Shown here: positions 1 through 7,491 of the stretch, in pieces
Layout of the letters: each line of letters opens with the position of its first letter
How positions within the stretch are numbered: the first letter of the stretch is position 1
Assembly: GCA_020404105.1 (NCBI GenBank)
Contig: JADBWH010000100.1
Span: forward strand, 1-56,648
Direction: 5' to 3'
Length of the DNA: 56,648 nt
Origin: Pseudanabaena sp. M53BS1SP1A06MG
Lineage (GTDB): Bacteria > Cyanobacteriota > Cyanobacteriia > Pseudanabaenales > Pseudanabaenaceae
The notes under the pieces: model-generated
What the model saw: the letters and a program-made list of their open reading frames with translations, nothing else
Told to the model about the DNA's origin: nothing
Database searches by the model: none
Program-made: the position numbers and the translations under genes

Positions 1-438
1 AATGATTCGTTCATTCAGTTTTGGGATAGTCAGTTAACTTTAGAACGTATTCCTCGATTGCGTTTTGATAGTCCTGTGGTGGAGATGCTAACCCTTAGTG
101 CTTGTGAGACCTCTGTGGGGAATAATTTGGGTATTAGCGGTTTGGCTGTAGATTCAGGCGCTAGAAGTGTCTTGGCTTCTCTCTGGGCGATCTCCGATGC
201 AGGTACAGCGCCATTAATGATTAATTTCTATAAGCTATTTCCTGAGGCTAAAACCAAAGCTTTAGCTCTGCAACAGGCGCAGCGATCGCTGATAGATGGT
301 AGCTTAAGAATTGAAAACAACAAAATTATTGGTATTCAGGGGATTCCTCCAATTTCTCTCAATAACAACGTTGGTAAATTAGATTTGCGCCATCCCTTTT
401 TCTGGGCTCCCTTTGTACTTATTGGCAATTGGCTCTAA
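1..438 (+). CDS. CHAT-domain protein, C-terminal fragment
   Basis: The reading frame is open from the first base of the window, so this is the 3' end of a longer gene. The visible part contains the hallmark of the CHAT caspase-like peptidase domain: LTLSACETS, with the catalytic cysteine in the SACET motif, followed by GLAVDSGARSVLASLW and a C-terminal helix with AKALQQAQRSL-like spacing. The protein ends in HPFFWAPFVLIGNWL, the usual end of cyanobacterial CHAT proteins, so the C-terminus looks intact. Such proteins usually carry long TPR arrays upstream of CHAT; that part lies outside the window. The substrate is unknown. The catalytic His should also lie upstream and cannot be checked here. 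Confidence 0.9.
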   Translation, partial: NDSFIQFWDSQLTLERIPRLRFDSPVVEMLTLSACETSVGNNLGISGLAVDSGARSVLASLWAISDAGTAPLMINFYKLFPEAKTKALALQQAQRSLIDGSLRIENNKIIGIQGIPPISLNNNVGKLDLRHPFFWAPFVLIGNWL

Positions 439-819
439 AAGAACTACTGCAATTTTCAAACGAGTGCATAAGAGTTTTAAATTTAGGACTTACACAATTA
501 AATCCTGTGGTGATTTCTGCTAGGTTTACTGTCTTTACTCGCATTAGCGCAATCAAGAACATGGACACAAAAACTAATCTTGCTCCATGCCAGTGCAGAT
601 GTTGCTGCAATTTTTCGCTAAGAAATAGGTTAATCTCTTCCATCGGGGTTTTATGAATGGTGTAGTTATCTTCTATAAAGTCCCTTCCTGTCTACTTTTG
701 CAACTTTTTGTCCTGTACTAAGATTGACAGGCTATACCTTTGGGAGCTTTTTTGATCTTTTTTATCCCTAATAGCTTCTCAAATACGCTCTTAGACTGCT
801 CGTAATTTTTCAAACATAT
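439..819. other. Intergenic, no gene recognised
   Basis: Between the CHAT gene and the convergent unknown gene. The only thing noticed is a short stretch near 486-508 (AGGACTTACACAATTAAATCCTG) that weakly resembles the TAGGACTTACGCA ends of the MITE at 19958-20050. Two small opposite-strand reading frames here overlap each other and resemble nothing. Confidence 0.4.
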
Positions 820-1731
820 TCAATAAGAGCAATCGACTCCAGTACAAAGTCTGGTAAACCAATTTTTTGCAATTACTCTTAAAGCAAAATCATGCCCCAG
901 CCTACCACCAGTAAATGCATAGCTCAGTGCAAAATCTAAATTTGAACTGTATCGATCCCTAACGATTGAGCGCAATCCCTTTAAATCAAAGACTGGAATT
1001 TTTAATTCTTTAGGAAGTGGCTCCATTTCTGACAATTCTTTGAGTGCGATCCATCGGTGATGCCCAGAATCTAAGCTGATTTTACAAGGATTTTGGCGAT
1101 CGCGAGTCATCAGACTAACAAGAGGGATACCCATCCAACCATGAGCCAAAATACTCGATTTATAAGCACCTACTAAATCTGAGTTGTACTCGTCACGACT
1201 ACCACATTGACTAAAAGCATTAAAAAAATTTTTTGGCGTAAACCAATAAGCAGATAGCAGCATTTTGCTTACTGTAGTTATCGCATCTAGTTTTTGTTCT
1301 TTTGAAAATTTCTCATCATTTTCTTCTCTAAAATGTTGCCATTCAAAATTACTCCAATCTGCTGTTTTTAATAGTAATAATTCTCGATCAAAATCAAAAG
1401 CATCGGGTTGTGAAATAGATTCTGCAGCAACCGCCTGAAGTTTTGGAACTACTGTAACATTTGGAGATGGTTCAACATCAACAATAGCTTGTTTTCGTTT
1501 AAAAGTTGATAAATTTTTCTTGTTTTGCCATTCAATGAATGATGGATCGCTCAGTACCTTGTTAACTCTTTCAAGACTATAGAGCTTAATTGGTGCACTT
1601 TTGTTTTTGGTGTTTTTCTTAGTCTTGTCACATTCACCCAAGAATTTTTTGATAGCTGGATCAGTAAACCCACGCAGATCTTTGAGTTCTTTGGAAGATA
1701 TATATTCAGTTTCTGTATCTGTAATAGTCAC
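820..1731 (-). CDS. Unknown protein with possible ParB-like motif
   Basis: A 303-residue soluble protein that I do not recognise with confidence. The N-terminal 100 residues are Lys/Ser-rich and contain a short helical segment (EYISSKELKDLRGFTDPAIKKFLG) that may be a small DNA-binding or adaptor module. The middle part is acidic and aromatic. Near residues 220-230 there is SLDSGHHRWIALKEL, which resembles the G-x-H-R motif of ParB/Srx-like domains and is the only functional hint. No signal peptide or membrane segment is visible. It is followed on the same strand by no other gene and faces the CHAT gene tail to tail. Function is unknown; a ParB-like fold is a weak inference. Confidence 0.6.
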   Translation of the reverse strand: MTITDTETEYISSKELKDLRGFTDPAIKKFLGECDKTKKNTKNKSAPIKLYSLERVNKVLSDPSFIEWQNKKNLSTFKRKQAIVDVEPSPNVTVVPKLQAVAAESISQPDAFDFDRELLLLKTADWSNFEWQHFREENDEKFSKEQKLDAITTVSKMLLSAYWFTPKNFFNAFSQCGSRDEYNSDLVGAYKSSILAHGWMGIPLVSLMTRDRQNPCKISLDSGHHRWIALKELSEMEPLPKELKIPVFDLKGLRSIVRDRYSSNLDFALSYAFTGGRLGHDFALRVIAKNWFTRLCTGVDCSY

Positions 1732-2100
1732 CTTAGTTATCCTTGCCTTAATAATTTGAGAGCATCAATTAAGCTAATGGTAAGCTAATGGAATTACAGC
1801 CTTTTGATTTTTAAAGTAAGTAGTTCGGCACAATTAAAGTCCAAAACATGAGCGTGGTTCATCCACTAAGCGGGCGACCCATGCATCTGTCGTTTCAGAT
1901 TCATAGCTACTTAGTACAAAGAAAATTTTGAAAGTGTCGCTTAGCAGTGCTATCAAAATTTTCTCTGAGCTTCAAGTCATCACAATGCGCTGTAATCGTA
2001 AGTTATTTTAGCAATAAGTGTTATAGAGACATTTTTAACACTTTTAAAAATATTACTGGGTTTTAATTCAGTACACAGCGTTGTAGATCATGTTTGATTT
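1732..2100. repeat. Degenerate hairpin repeats upstream of tmRNA
   Basis: No gene. Two stretches look like decayed members of the TTACAGC...GCTGTAA hairpin family seen intact at 17319-17425. At about 1918-1974 AGAAAATTTTGA pairs across a loop with TCAAAATTTTCT. At about 2046-2087 the right end is recognisable (AAAATATTACTGGGTTTTAA ... CAGCGTTGTA). They are too diverged to assign exact ends. Confidence 0.45.
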
Positions 2101-2108
2101 TTATATGT

Positions 2109-2114
2109 TATATT
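2109..2114 (+). promoter_or_regulatory. Putative -10 box of ssrA
   Basis: TATATT lies 10 bases upstream of the predicted 5' end of mature tmRNA. No convincing -35 box is seen at the right spacing. Confidence 0.35.
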
Positions 2115-2124
2115 TAGAGCATAA

Positions 2125-2513
2125 GGGATCGTAAGGGTTTCGACGTGTTAGTAGAAGCTATCCTTTGATGCAGGTCGAGAGCGGGCTAACTCTCGTAAAT
2201 CAATGGCTCAAATAAGTACATGCGAACAACATTGTATCTTTCTCTCGTAAAGCAGCTCCTGTAGCAGCCTAAGAACCAAACTTTTCGGTTTCGAGGAGTG
2301 ATGTATGACTCCGTTAAATGCACCACTCAACCAATCAACGGATGCTGTGAATAGCTTTCTCTGATAGGCATTTCGCTTAAGACTTTATCAGTGCATCTCC
2401 CATTGCTAGAGATAAATAGCAGTTCCCTCCACGAGGATTAGATTGGATAAACCTGTGAATGACTGGGAAGTTAGGCGCTAGTGCGGACGGCAGTTCGACT
2501 CTGCCCGATTCCA
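2125..2513 (+). ncRNA. ssrA: tmRNA (one-piece)
   Basis: Transfer-messenger RNA that rescues stalled ribosomes by trans-translation. The 5' GGGATCG pairs with the 3' CGATTCC (one G-U) to form a 7-bp acceptor stem. The T-arm CGGCAGTTCGACTCTGCC is intact, followed by discriminator A; CCA is not encoded. The tag reading frame is at 2222-2272, starting with the resume codon GCG and encoding ANNIVSFSRKAAPVAA followed by TAA, an obvious variant of the cyanobacterial tag. The length of about 389 nt is normal for cyanobacteria. Neighbouring genes are unrelated. Confidence 0.96.
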
Positions 2514-2525
2514 TTAACATAAATA

Positions 2526-2557
2526 AAAAGGCACTTGCTTAGCAAGTGCCTTTTTTA
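2526..2557 (+). terminator. Rho-independent terminator of ssrA
   Basis: GGCACTTGCT/AGCAAGTGCC stem with a two-base loop, followed by a T-run, 13 bases after the end of tmRNA. Confidence 0.9.
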
Positions 2558-2990
2558 TTGGTAATTTACAGTTCGCCGCAAAAGACTAGATGGAGAAAAA
2601 TCTGAAATGTCTTCATTCTTGCCACATAGCTTTCTTACTTTTTACGTCATCCCTGAAAGCCTTTTCAGACATGGGTTTTACTCTACAGCTTATTGTTAAT
2701 AATCTTAGCTTAATGACAATGAGTAATAGTAGAATGAGGCTTGCGGAAATATGCAATTATCTAGTTTTGCTGGGATCAAAAGATCCCGTGAAAAGTAAGC
2801 TAGTTTTACATTGTTGAGCACAGATTCTTTCACTTTCTTGACCAATTTACGTGAATTTCTTTTGTGAGTATTAGGTGAAAACGTTAAAAAATTTGACTGT
2901 CAAATAAAAATTACTTGATACGCTACATGATCTAAAATGAAACGTCTAAACGTCTGACATTGAATAAATTTAAGATGTACTGGTAAAAAT
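2558..2990. other. Intergenic, nothing recognised
   Basis: 433 bases between the tmRNA terminator and the TIGR04255 gene. A 75-codon frame at 2590-2817 has no ribosome binding site and a low-complexity look; I treat it as chance. Confidence 0.4.
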
Positions 2991-3752
2991 ATGGGTGAGC
3001 CACTAACTAAACAACCACTCGTAGAGGCTCTTTGCGAATTACAGTTTAGTCCTTCAGAGAAATGGGACATAACTTTGCCTGGGCTTTTCTACGCTCAAGT
3101 AAAAGATGAATTTCCCGAAAGGACAACACTTAACCCAGTTAGCTTCCAGTTTGCTGTCAGTGAAAAGCCATTTGTCGATCTACCGCAGCCATCTAGCATA
3201 TTTCCAAGACTCCAACTTAAACGTAGCGATAGCTCTGTAGTTGTACAAATTGGTTCGGATTTATTAGTTGTTAATCACCTACAGCCATATACAAGTTGGG
3301 AGAATTTTAGAGACTTAATACTCAGGATGTTTAACAAGTATGTCGAGCTATTGGGAGAAGTTAAGCTACAAAGGATAGGTTTACGTTATATCAATCATAT
3401 TTCTCCTCCTAATGGTAGATTTGAGATTGAGCAGTTTTTATCGGTTTTTCCTATATTCCCAAGTCCTTTAAACCTTGACTTAGTAGGGTTCAGTCAAGTC
3501 TATGAATTTCAGCATATACAACCTAAAGGATTACTAAAACACCAAACGGGGGTTGTTCAAAAAGCTGATGGTAAGTTAGTGTTACTAGTAGATCTAGACT
3601 TTATTTCCCAAGAAATTGAGTTTAATGAAGCTACTGAGAAGCCACAAGATCTATCTCACTGCTTTCAAAACTGGCTCAACCAAGCACACGATCACATTGA
3701 ATCGGCTTTTATTGCATCTCTCAACCCAGATTATTATGAGTTGTTAAAGTAG
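2991..3752 (+). CDS. TIGR04255 family protein
   Basis: A 253-residue soluble protein. Its opening (LTKQPLVEALCELQFSP) and the later segments PRLQLKRSD, VQIGSDLLVVNHL and RIGLRYINHI match the TIGR04255 family, widespread conserved proteins of unknown biochemistry often found in accessory or defence-type gene neighbourhoods. It has no signal peptide or membrane span. It is the first of three tightly packed genes (8 bp to the next, then back to back), so the three are probably co-transcribed. The upstream region is AT-rich and gives no clear promoter. Family assignment is fairly secure; function is unknown. Confidence 0.85.
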   Translation: MGEPLTKQPLVEALCELQFSPSEKWDITLPGLFYAQVKDEFPERTTLNPVSFQFAVSEKPFVDLPQPSSIFPRLQLKRSDSSVVVQIGSDLLVVNHLQPYTSWENFRDLILRMFNKYVELLGEVKLQRIGLRYINHISPPNGRFEIEQFLSVFPIFPSPLNLDLVGFSQVYEFQHIQPKGLLKHQTGVVQKADGKLVLLVDLDFISQEIEFNEATEKPQDLSHCFQNWLNQAHDHIESAFIASLNPDYYELLK

Positions 3753-3760
3753 TAACCATT

Positions 3761-4330
3761 ATGTTTGTAGTTAGAAACTTATCTATAACAGCAAATACAC
3801 CTAAATTAGCATCTGTGAGTCAAGATGTGGCTATTACTGTACCTGTAAGACCAAGCTTCATTGGCGGAGATACAGCAGTGTCAAAATCCAACACGACAGC
3901 TAATAATAATTTTCCCATACAGGTTCATCAAACTGAGTTTGATTGGATTTCTAACACTAATGCATTTCAAAGATTAAAGCATCTTATAACTCTCAAAGAT
4001 AATTGGGATGGTTACGGAGCCACAGAATTTAACAAACAACATATCAATAAAGCTTTAGAGTTGTTTGCGATAATTCAAAGTTATTTTAATGCCAAGAATT
4101 TGAGCTTTTCTCACTTTTCGCCATTTATTGCACCTTGCTCAGATGGAGCAATTTTATTCGAGTGGCGTGGAAAAAAATTTCCAGATCGCGAGTTAGAGAT
4201 ATTCGTCACTACTAAATTAACTGAGCCTATTGAATATCTAAAAAGTAATCAGGACTGTGAGGAAGAAGGTAGCTTTGAAGATATAGGCTTTGTAATTCCT
4301 CTACTTGAATGGCTTATGGGAAGTAATTGA
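3761..4330 (+). CDS. Hypothetical protein, second gene of TIGR04255 cassette
   Basis: A 189-residue protein starting 8 bp after the TIGR04255 gene. The first 60 residues are low in structure (many Thr/Val/Ser). From about residue 66 the sequence FQRLKHLITLKDNWDGYGA contains the L-x-x-NWDGYGA motif that recurs in small bacterial proteins of unknown function and is often seen beside TIGR04255 genes. The C-terminal half (FIAPCSDGAILFEWRGKKFP, LEIFVTTK) looks like a small alpha/beta domain. No catalytic motif is recognisable. The tight spacing implies a functional partnership with both neighbours. Confidence 0.75.
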   Translation: MFVVRNLSITANTPKLASVSQDVAITVPVRPSFIGGDTAVSKSNTTANNNFPIQVHQTEFDWISNTNAFQRLKHLITLKDNWDGYGATEFNKQHINKALELFAIIQSYFNAKNLSFSHFSPFIAPCSDGAILFEWRGKKFPDRELEIFVTTKLTEPIEYLKSNQDCEEEGSFEDIGFVIPLLEWLMGSN

Positions 4331-4780
4331 ATGACTGCCAACTATCAAGTTCAACCTGTTGATAAACTTTTTAGATGGTTGCATCCTGGGCAGTTCAAAT
4401 GGGATGAAATGCGTCCAACTTCAGCAGCTTTTCGAGATCGTTATATGTCTGTTGACATTGCTGAACTAACCAGTTTAAAGACAAGCTACGAACGCGCAAA
4501 AAAGGCAAGAAAAGATGCTGTTGCTTCTTTTAAGGCACAGTTGGCTTTTGAGTTGAAGCAAAAAATTTATCATTGCCCAACTCAAATTTGTGAAGCGACT
4601 AATGAAAGTGTCTGTATGGTAGATGTTGAATGTCGAGCATATAAAGATGACGCATCCGTACAAGAATTAACTTGTACTAATGCTGCTCATGGGTGTGTGG
4701 TAGGAAATAAGACAAATTCAGTTATTAAATCTTTTGCTAAGACTTGTGATGTTGAAATATTACCTCCTAAGCCAAGCTAA
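4331..4780 (+). CDS. Hypothetical protein, third gene of TIGR04255 cassette
   Basis: A 149-residue protein whose ATG follows the upstream TGA with no gap, so translation is probably coupled. It opens with DKLFRWLHPGQFKWDEMRPTS and has a basic helical middle (SYERAKKARKDAVASFKAQL). The last third is cysteine-containing (CPTQICEATNES, VECRAYKD, CTNAAHGCVVG), with six cysteines after residue 75 that could bind metal or form disulfides. I do not recognise the family. It completes a compact three-gene unit; downstream is a transposon-derived repeat and a long palindrome, suggesting an accessory block. Confidence 0.7.
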   Translation: MTANYQVQPVDKLFRWLHPGQFKWDEMRPTSAAFRDRYMSVDIAELTSLKTSYERAKKARKDAVASFKAQLAFELKQKIYHCPTQICEATNESVCMVDVECRAYKDDASVQELTCTNAAHGCVVGNKTNSVIKSFAKTCDVEILPPKPS

Positions 4781-4844
4781 CTTGTAACAAATTTTTCGAC
4801 GACTTACGCGAATTTTTCTTATAAGTTAATTTAGTTGGTGGAGC

Positions 4845-4942
4845 GGTACTGGTCAGCTAATCGGGGATAGGTACTGAAATACCCATTTCATGTCCACAAA
4901 AAATATGCAAATACGTTGATCACGCTTTAACTGTCCAGTGCC
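4845..4942. mobile_element. 98-bp TIR element (MITE-like), with 8-bp TSD
   Basis: The ends are imperfect inverted repeats: GGTACTGGTCAGCTAA on the left and, read inward from the right, GGCACTGGACAGTTAA (13 of 16 identical). They are flanked by GGTGGAGC (4837-4844) and GGTGGATC (4943-4950), 7 of 8 identical, which looks like a target duplication. The GGYACTGG ends and the 8-bp duplication recall IS6-type elements (tentative). A second copy is at 40286-40378, about 78% alike. No transposase is encoded. Confidence 0.7.
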
Positions 4943-4997
4943 GGTGGATCGGGAGCATAAATTTCAGTCACTGCCCATATTAATTCTCTCTTACTAG

Positions 4998-5041
4998 ATA
5001 GCGGTATTTAAATGAGTCTAGACTCATTTAAATACCGCTAT
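4998..5041. repeat. 44-bp perfect palindrome
   Basis: Perfectly self-complementary with no loop; the left arm begins ATAGCGGTATTTAAATGAGT and the centre is TCTAGA, axis between 5019 and 5020. It lies between the TIR element and the DUF2997 gene and is not followed by a T-run, so it is not a standard terminator. Confidence 0.9.
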
Positions 5042-5328
5042 ATGTTTCTCCCCATGAGTCCTCCTTATAGAGGAAAGGAATAGATGTTGCGTTTGAGGCA
5101 TTATTTTGATTCAGCTATTCCTTAAGGAGTGTCTTGTCACAGTTTAGACAAATTCAAAAAATTTAAAATAAATTTAATCAATTGGTAAAAAGCTGAAAAT
5201 TCTTACTAGACATTGCGATCGCTCTATTACAAGTATCAGAAAAGCCTGTTAATTTTACAGATTTAACTTCTTGACGTTTCTATAAGCTTTGCGTCAAACT
5301 GTCTATTAATTCAATAACTAGAACCAGC

Positions 5329-5562
5329 ATGGAAACTCTGGAATTCATTATTTACCCAAATGGTCGGGTCGAAGAGCGTGTAACAGGCATTGTCGGTTCT
5401 AGTTGTGCTGAGGTGACAGCAGAGATCGAAGCAAAACTAGGAATAGTCGCTCATCGTGAGTTAACTTCCGAAAACTTTGCTCAGCAGCAACTTACATCTC
5501 AGACGACTACGCAACTCGATCGCGTGTCAGACATGGACGCTTCTAGATTTAGTCAGTGGTAG
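5329..5562 (+). CDS. DUF2997 domain protein
   Basis: A 77-residue protein. METLEFIIYPNGRVEERVTGI followed by GSSCAEVTAEIEAKLG matches the small DUF2997 family found in cyanobacteria and plastid-related lineages; the last 25 residues are polar and variable. It is the first gene of a cluster with Ycf35 (DUF1257) and a ferredoxin, an arrangement I know as conserved in cyanobacteria. The three probably act together, perhaps in an iron-sulfur or redox-linked task, but the biochemical role is not known. Overlapping reading frames in this stretch are shadows. Confidence 0.85.
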   Translation: METLEFIIYPNGRVEERVTGIVGSSCAEVTAEIEAKLGIVAHRELTSENFAQQQLTSQTTTQLDRVSDMDASRFSQW

Positions 5563-5654
5563 TAAAGCCCTGAAAATCCAAGTTTTCAACAGATTATACA
5601 AAAAATTTAAGTTTTCGTCCATTTTCCCATTAGATCGAAGTCAGGATAAAACCT

Positions 5655-6041
5655 ATGTCGCATTTTAGCCAAGTAAAAACCCAAATCCGCAGTTTAGAAC
5701 CACTCCAAAAGGCTCTAACTGATTTAGGAGTCAACTGGAAATCTGGAGCATCGCCCATACGCGGTCATCAAGGTGCTACAACCAAGGCTGAAGTAGTGAT
5801 TGAGCAAGAAAATGGTTATGACGTTGGCTTCCAGTGGAATGGTTCTGAGTATGCTCTAGTTGCTGATATGCAATTTTGGCAACAGCCTTGGACTGTGGAA
5901 AGCTTCTTGCAAAAGGTCACTCAGCGCTATGCGATCGCCACAGTGATAAGCGAATCGAGCAACCAAGGATTTGCCCTTGCTGAGCAACAAGTCCGCGAAG
6001 ATGGTTCAGTACGTTTAGTTCTTCAGCGTTGGAATGGATAA
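5655..6041 (+). CDS. ycf35: DUF1257 protein (Ycf35)
   Basis: A 128-residue protein beginning MSHFSQVKTQIRSLEPLQKAL, the typical start of Ycf35/DUF1257, followed by LGVNWKSG, a glycine-rich VGFQWNGSEYALVADMQFW segment and a C-terminal helix plus strand (AEQQVREDGSVRLVLQRWNG). Ycf35 is conserved from cyanobacteria to red-algal plastids; function is unknown. Its end overlaps the ferredoxin gene by 8 bp, so the two are translationally linked. The length is normal for the family. Confidence 0.92.
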   Translation: MSHFSQVKTQIRSLEPLQKALTDLGVNWKSGASPIRGHQGATTKAEVVIEQENGYDVGFQWNGSEYALVADMQFWQQPWTVESFLQKVTQRYAIATVISESSNQGFALAEQQVREDGSVRLVLQRWNG

Positions 6042-6441
6042 TTATCCTGTTCAGACAGTAGAGCATACAGCCTTATCCGAGGTTTTAGAGCCAGATAGCA
6101 TCGTGAGATCTGGCTTTGAGCCTGAACTTGGTGGTGAGTTGCGACAAAATGCAGTATTTGTCGATGAAACTGTATGTATCGGCTGTGGACATTGCGCCCA
6201 TACAGCTAGTAGTACTTTCTTCTTGGAACAGGAATATGGACGTGCAAGGGTGATTGCACAAGATGGAGATGATGAAGACTTAGTACAGGAGGCGATCGAT
6301 ACTTGCCCAGTGGATTGTATCGCGTGGGTTAGCTACAACGACATCAACAAGCTAGAAGAAGCGAGAAAACATCAAACTATCAGAAATTTAGGAATTATTG
6401 GTGATGGCTCTGCGGCAAGACGTTCTATGAACCAACAATAA
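6034..6441 (+). CDS. 4Fe-4S ferredoxin
   Basis: A 135-residue ferredoxin. After a polar N-terminal extension of about 45 residues comes FVDETVCIGCGHCAHTASSTF (C-x2-C-x2-C) and, about 45 residues later, the fourth ligand in DTCPVDCIAWV, giving one cubane cluster plus a remnant of a second site. This is the single-cluster ferredoxin type common in cyanobacteria and plants. It overlaps ycf35 by 8 bp and ends the DUF2997-ycf35-ferredoxin unit just before a strong hairpin. It probably donates electrons to an unidentified partner; the clustered genes are the best candidates. Confidence 0.92.
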   Translation: MDNYPVQTVEHTALSEVLEPDSIVRSGFEPELGGELRQNAVFVDETVCIGCGHCAHTASSTFFLEQEYGRARVIAQDGDDEDLVQEAIDTCPVDCIAWVSYNDINKLEEARKHQTIRNLGIIGDGSAARRSMNQQ

Positions 6442-6474
6442 AAAAGAGGGGGTGCTTTGCACCCCCTCTTTTTT
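6439..6474. terminator. Bidirectional terminator, ferredoxin/rbp
   Basis: AAAAAAGAGGGGGTGC TTT GCACCCCCTCTTTTTT: a 16-bp stem with A-run and T-run on both sides, between the convergent ferredoxin and RNA-binding protein genes. Confidence 0.95.
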
Positions 6475-6485
6475 ATTTTTTTTAC

Positions 6486-6809
6486 TTAGTAACGACGACC
6501 GCCGCCACCCGAAGGACGACCACCGCCCTTAAATCCGCCTCGACCACCACCAAAGGAGTCAGAGCTTTCGCGAGGCTTAGCCTTATTCACCTTAAGTGAA
6601 CGTCCCATCCACTCTGCTTCATCAAGTGCTTCAATAGCAGCATCTTCTGCGGTTTCTGCTGTCATTTCCACAAAAGCAAAACCGCGTGGACGACCTGACT
6701 CACGGTCGATAGGTAAATGGACACGGGTGATTTTGCCATATTCTGCAAATACGGCTTTTAAATCATCTTCTGTAACCTCGTAAGAGAGATTACCTACATA
6801 AATAGACAT
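6486..6809 (-). CDS. RRM RNA-binding protein, glycine-rich tail
   Basis: A 107-residue protein with one RRM: RNP2 is IYVGNL at residues 3-8 and RNP1 is RGFAFVEM at about 42-49, followed by a Gly/Arg-rich tail (GGGRGGFKGGGRPSGGGGRRY). This is the cyanobacterial Rbp family, many members of which are cold-induced and affect RNA stability or localisation. The tail is typical of the cold-regulated subgroup. Transcription runs from the long non-coding stretch 6810-7490. The assignment is secure; which paralogue cannot be told. Confidence 0.95.
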   Translation of the reverse strand: MSIYVGNLSYEVTEDDLKAVFAEYGKITRVHLPIDRESGRPRGFAFVEMTAETAEDAAIEALDEAEWMGRSLKVNKAKPRESSDSFGGGRGGFKGGGRPSGGGGRRY

Positions 6810-7159
6810 AATACTTGCTTCAACAATCAGATATGTGTAGAGATAGAGATTTCGGAAAGAAGCCTGTCACGATGAAACAGAAGACAACTGTCAATACTGA
6901 AAACAAACATGCGATCAAGAAATACTCATCCGCACTTATTCTAGCGCAGTCATCTTCAATTATTTAATGATCTTGAAAATATTATTGATGATTACTTTGA
7001 AAAGATGATTTGCTTATCTAATTCAATACAAAAATTGAGAAGCAAGTTTTTGCTATAACTATTGCTCAGAGATAATTGTGATGATTTGTTTGAGGATATT
7101 TATACAGCATGACTCTGTTAAATGCGATGCTGTATAAAAAGTGTTATTCGATACGTTTT

Positions 7160-7202
7160 GATATAAATTAAAATTAAATTTATTTTAATTTTAATTTATA
7201 TC
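7160..7202. repeat. AT-only perfect inverted repeat
   Basis: 19-bp arms (GATATAAATTAAAATTAAA and its complement) around a 5-base loop. Confidence 0.85.
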
Positions 7203-7270
7203 AGTCCTAAAGCATTTGTATATTTTGGGATTTGCTGAAGCGCACCCAGAAGAGGTGCGCTTCAACAAAT

Positions 7271-7312
7271 CATTGAGGATTTCTCATTGAGGATTTCTCA
7301 TTGAGGATTTCT
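7271..7312. repeat. Tandem repeat, 3 x 14 bp
   Basis: CATTGAGGATTTCT repeated three times without mismatch. Confidence 0.95.
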
Positions 7313-7358
7313 ATGTTGTCATCTTTCTTGAGACATTGTTAACGCAAAATAGTAAAAA

Positions 7359-7391
7359 AATACTGTTGAAAGCACTGCTTTCAACAGTATT
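7359..7391. repeat. Perfect inverted repeat, possible terminator
   Basis: 16-bp arms (AATACTGTTGAAAGCA) around one base. It lies about 100 bp beyond the 3' end of the doxX-like gene on the other strand and has an A-run on its left, so it could serve as that gene's terminator. Confidence 0.7.
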
Positions 7392-7491
7392 TAGTGAAGT
7401 ACTAAATTATTTCTCCACAGGAGTCGATGACAGATCAATATAACTCGGTTGCTTGAAAAAGTGCTATACGTTAGCGCAATGCAATGTTTTT

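Larger units (their letters stand above)
6810..7491. other. Long intergenic region rich in hairpins
   Basis: No gene. It must hold the 5' leader of the RNA-binding protein gene (AT-rich, 6810-7090). Then come a hairpin around 7100-7139 (TATACAGCAT/ATGCTGTATA), the AT-only hairpin 7160-7202, a hairpin at 7232-7268 (GAAGCGCACC/GGTGCGCTTC), a 14-bp tandem repeat and a 33-bp inverted repeat, listed separately where well defined. Confidence 0.6.

Noticed and set aside
2590-2817. 75-codon frame after tmRNA
   Set aside because: No ribosome binding site, no recognisable sequence, composition like non-coding DNA.
4475-4663. Minus-strand 62-codon frame inside the third cassette gene
   Set aside because: Shadow of the plus-strand gene; no start context.
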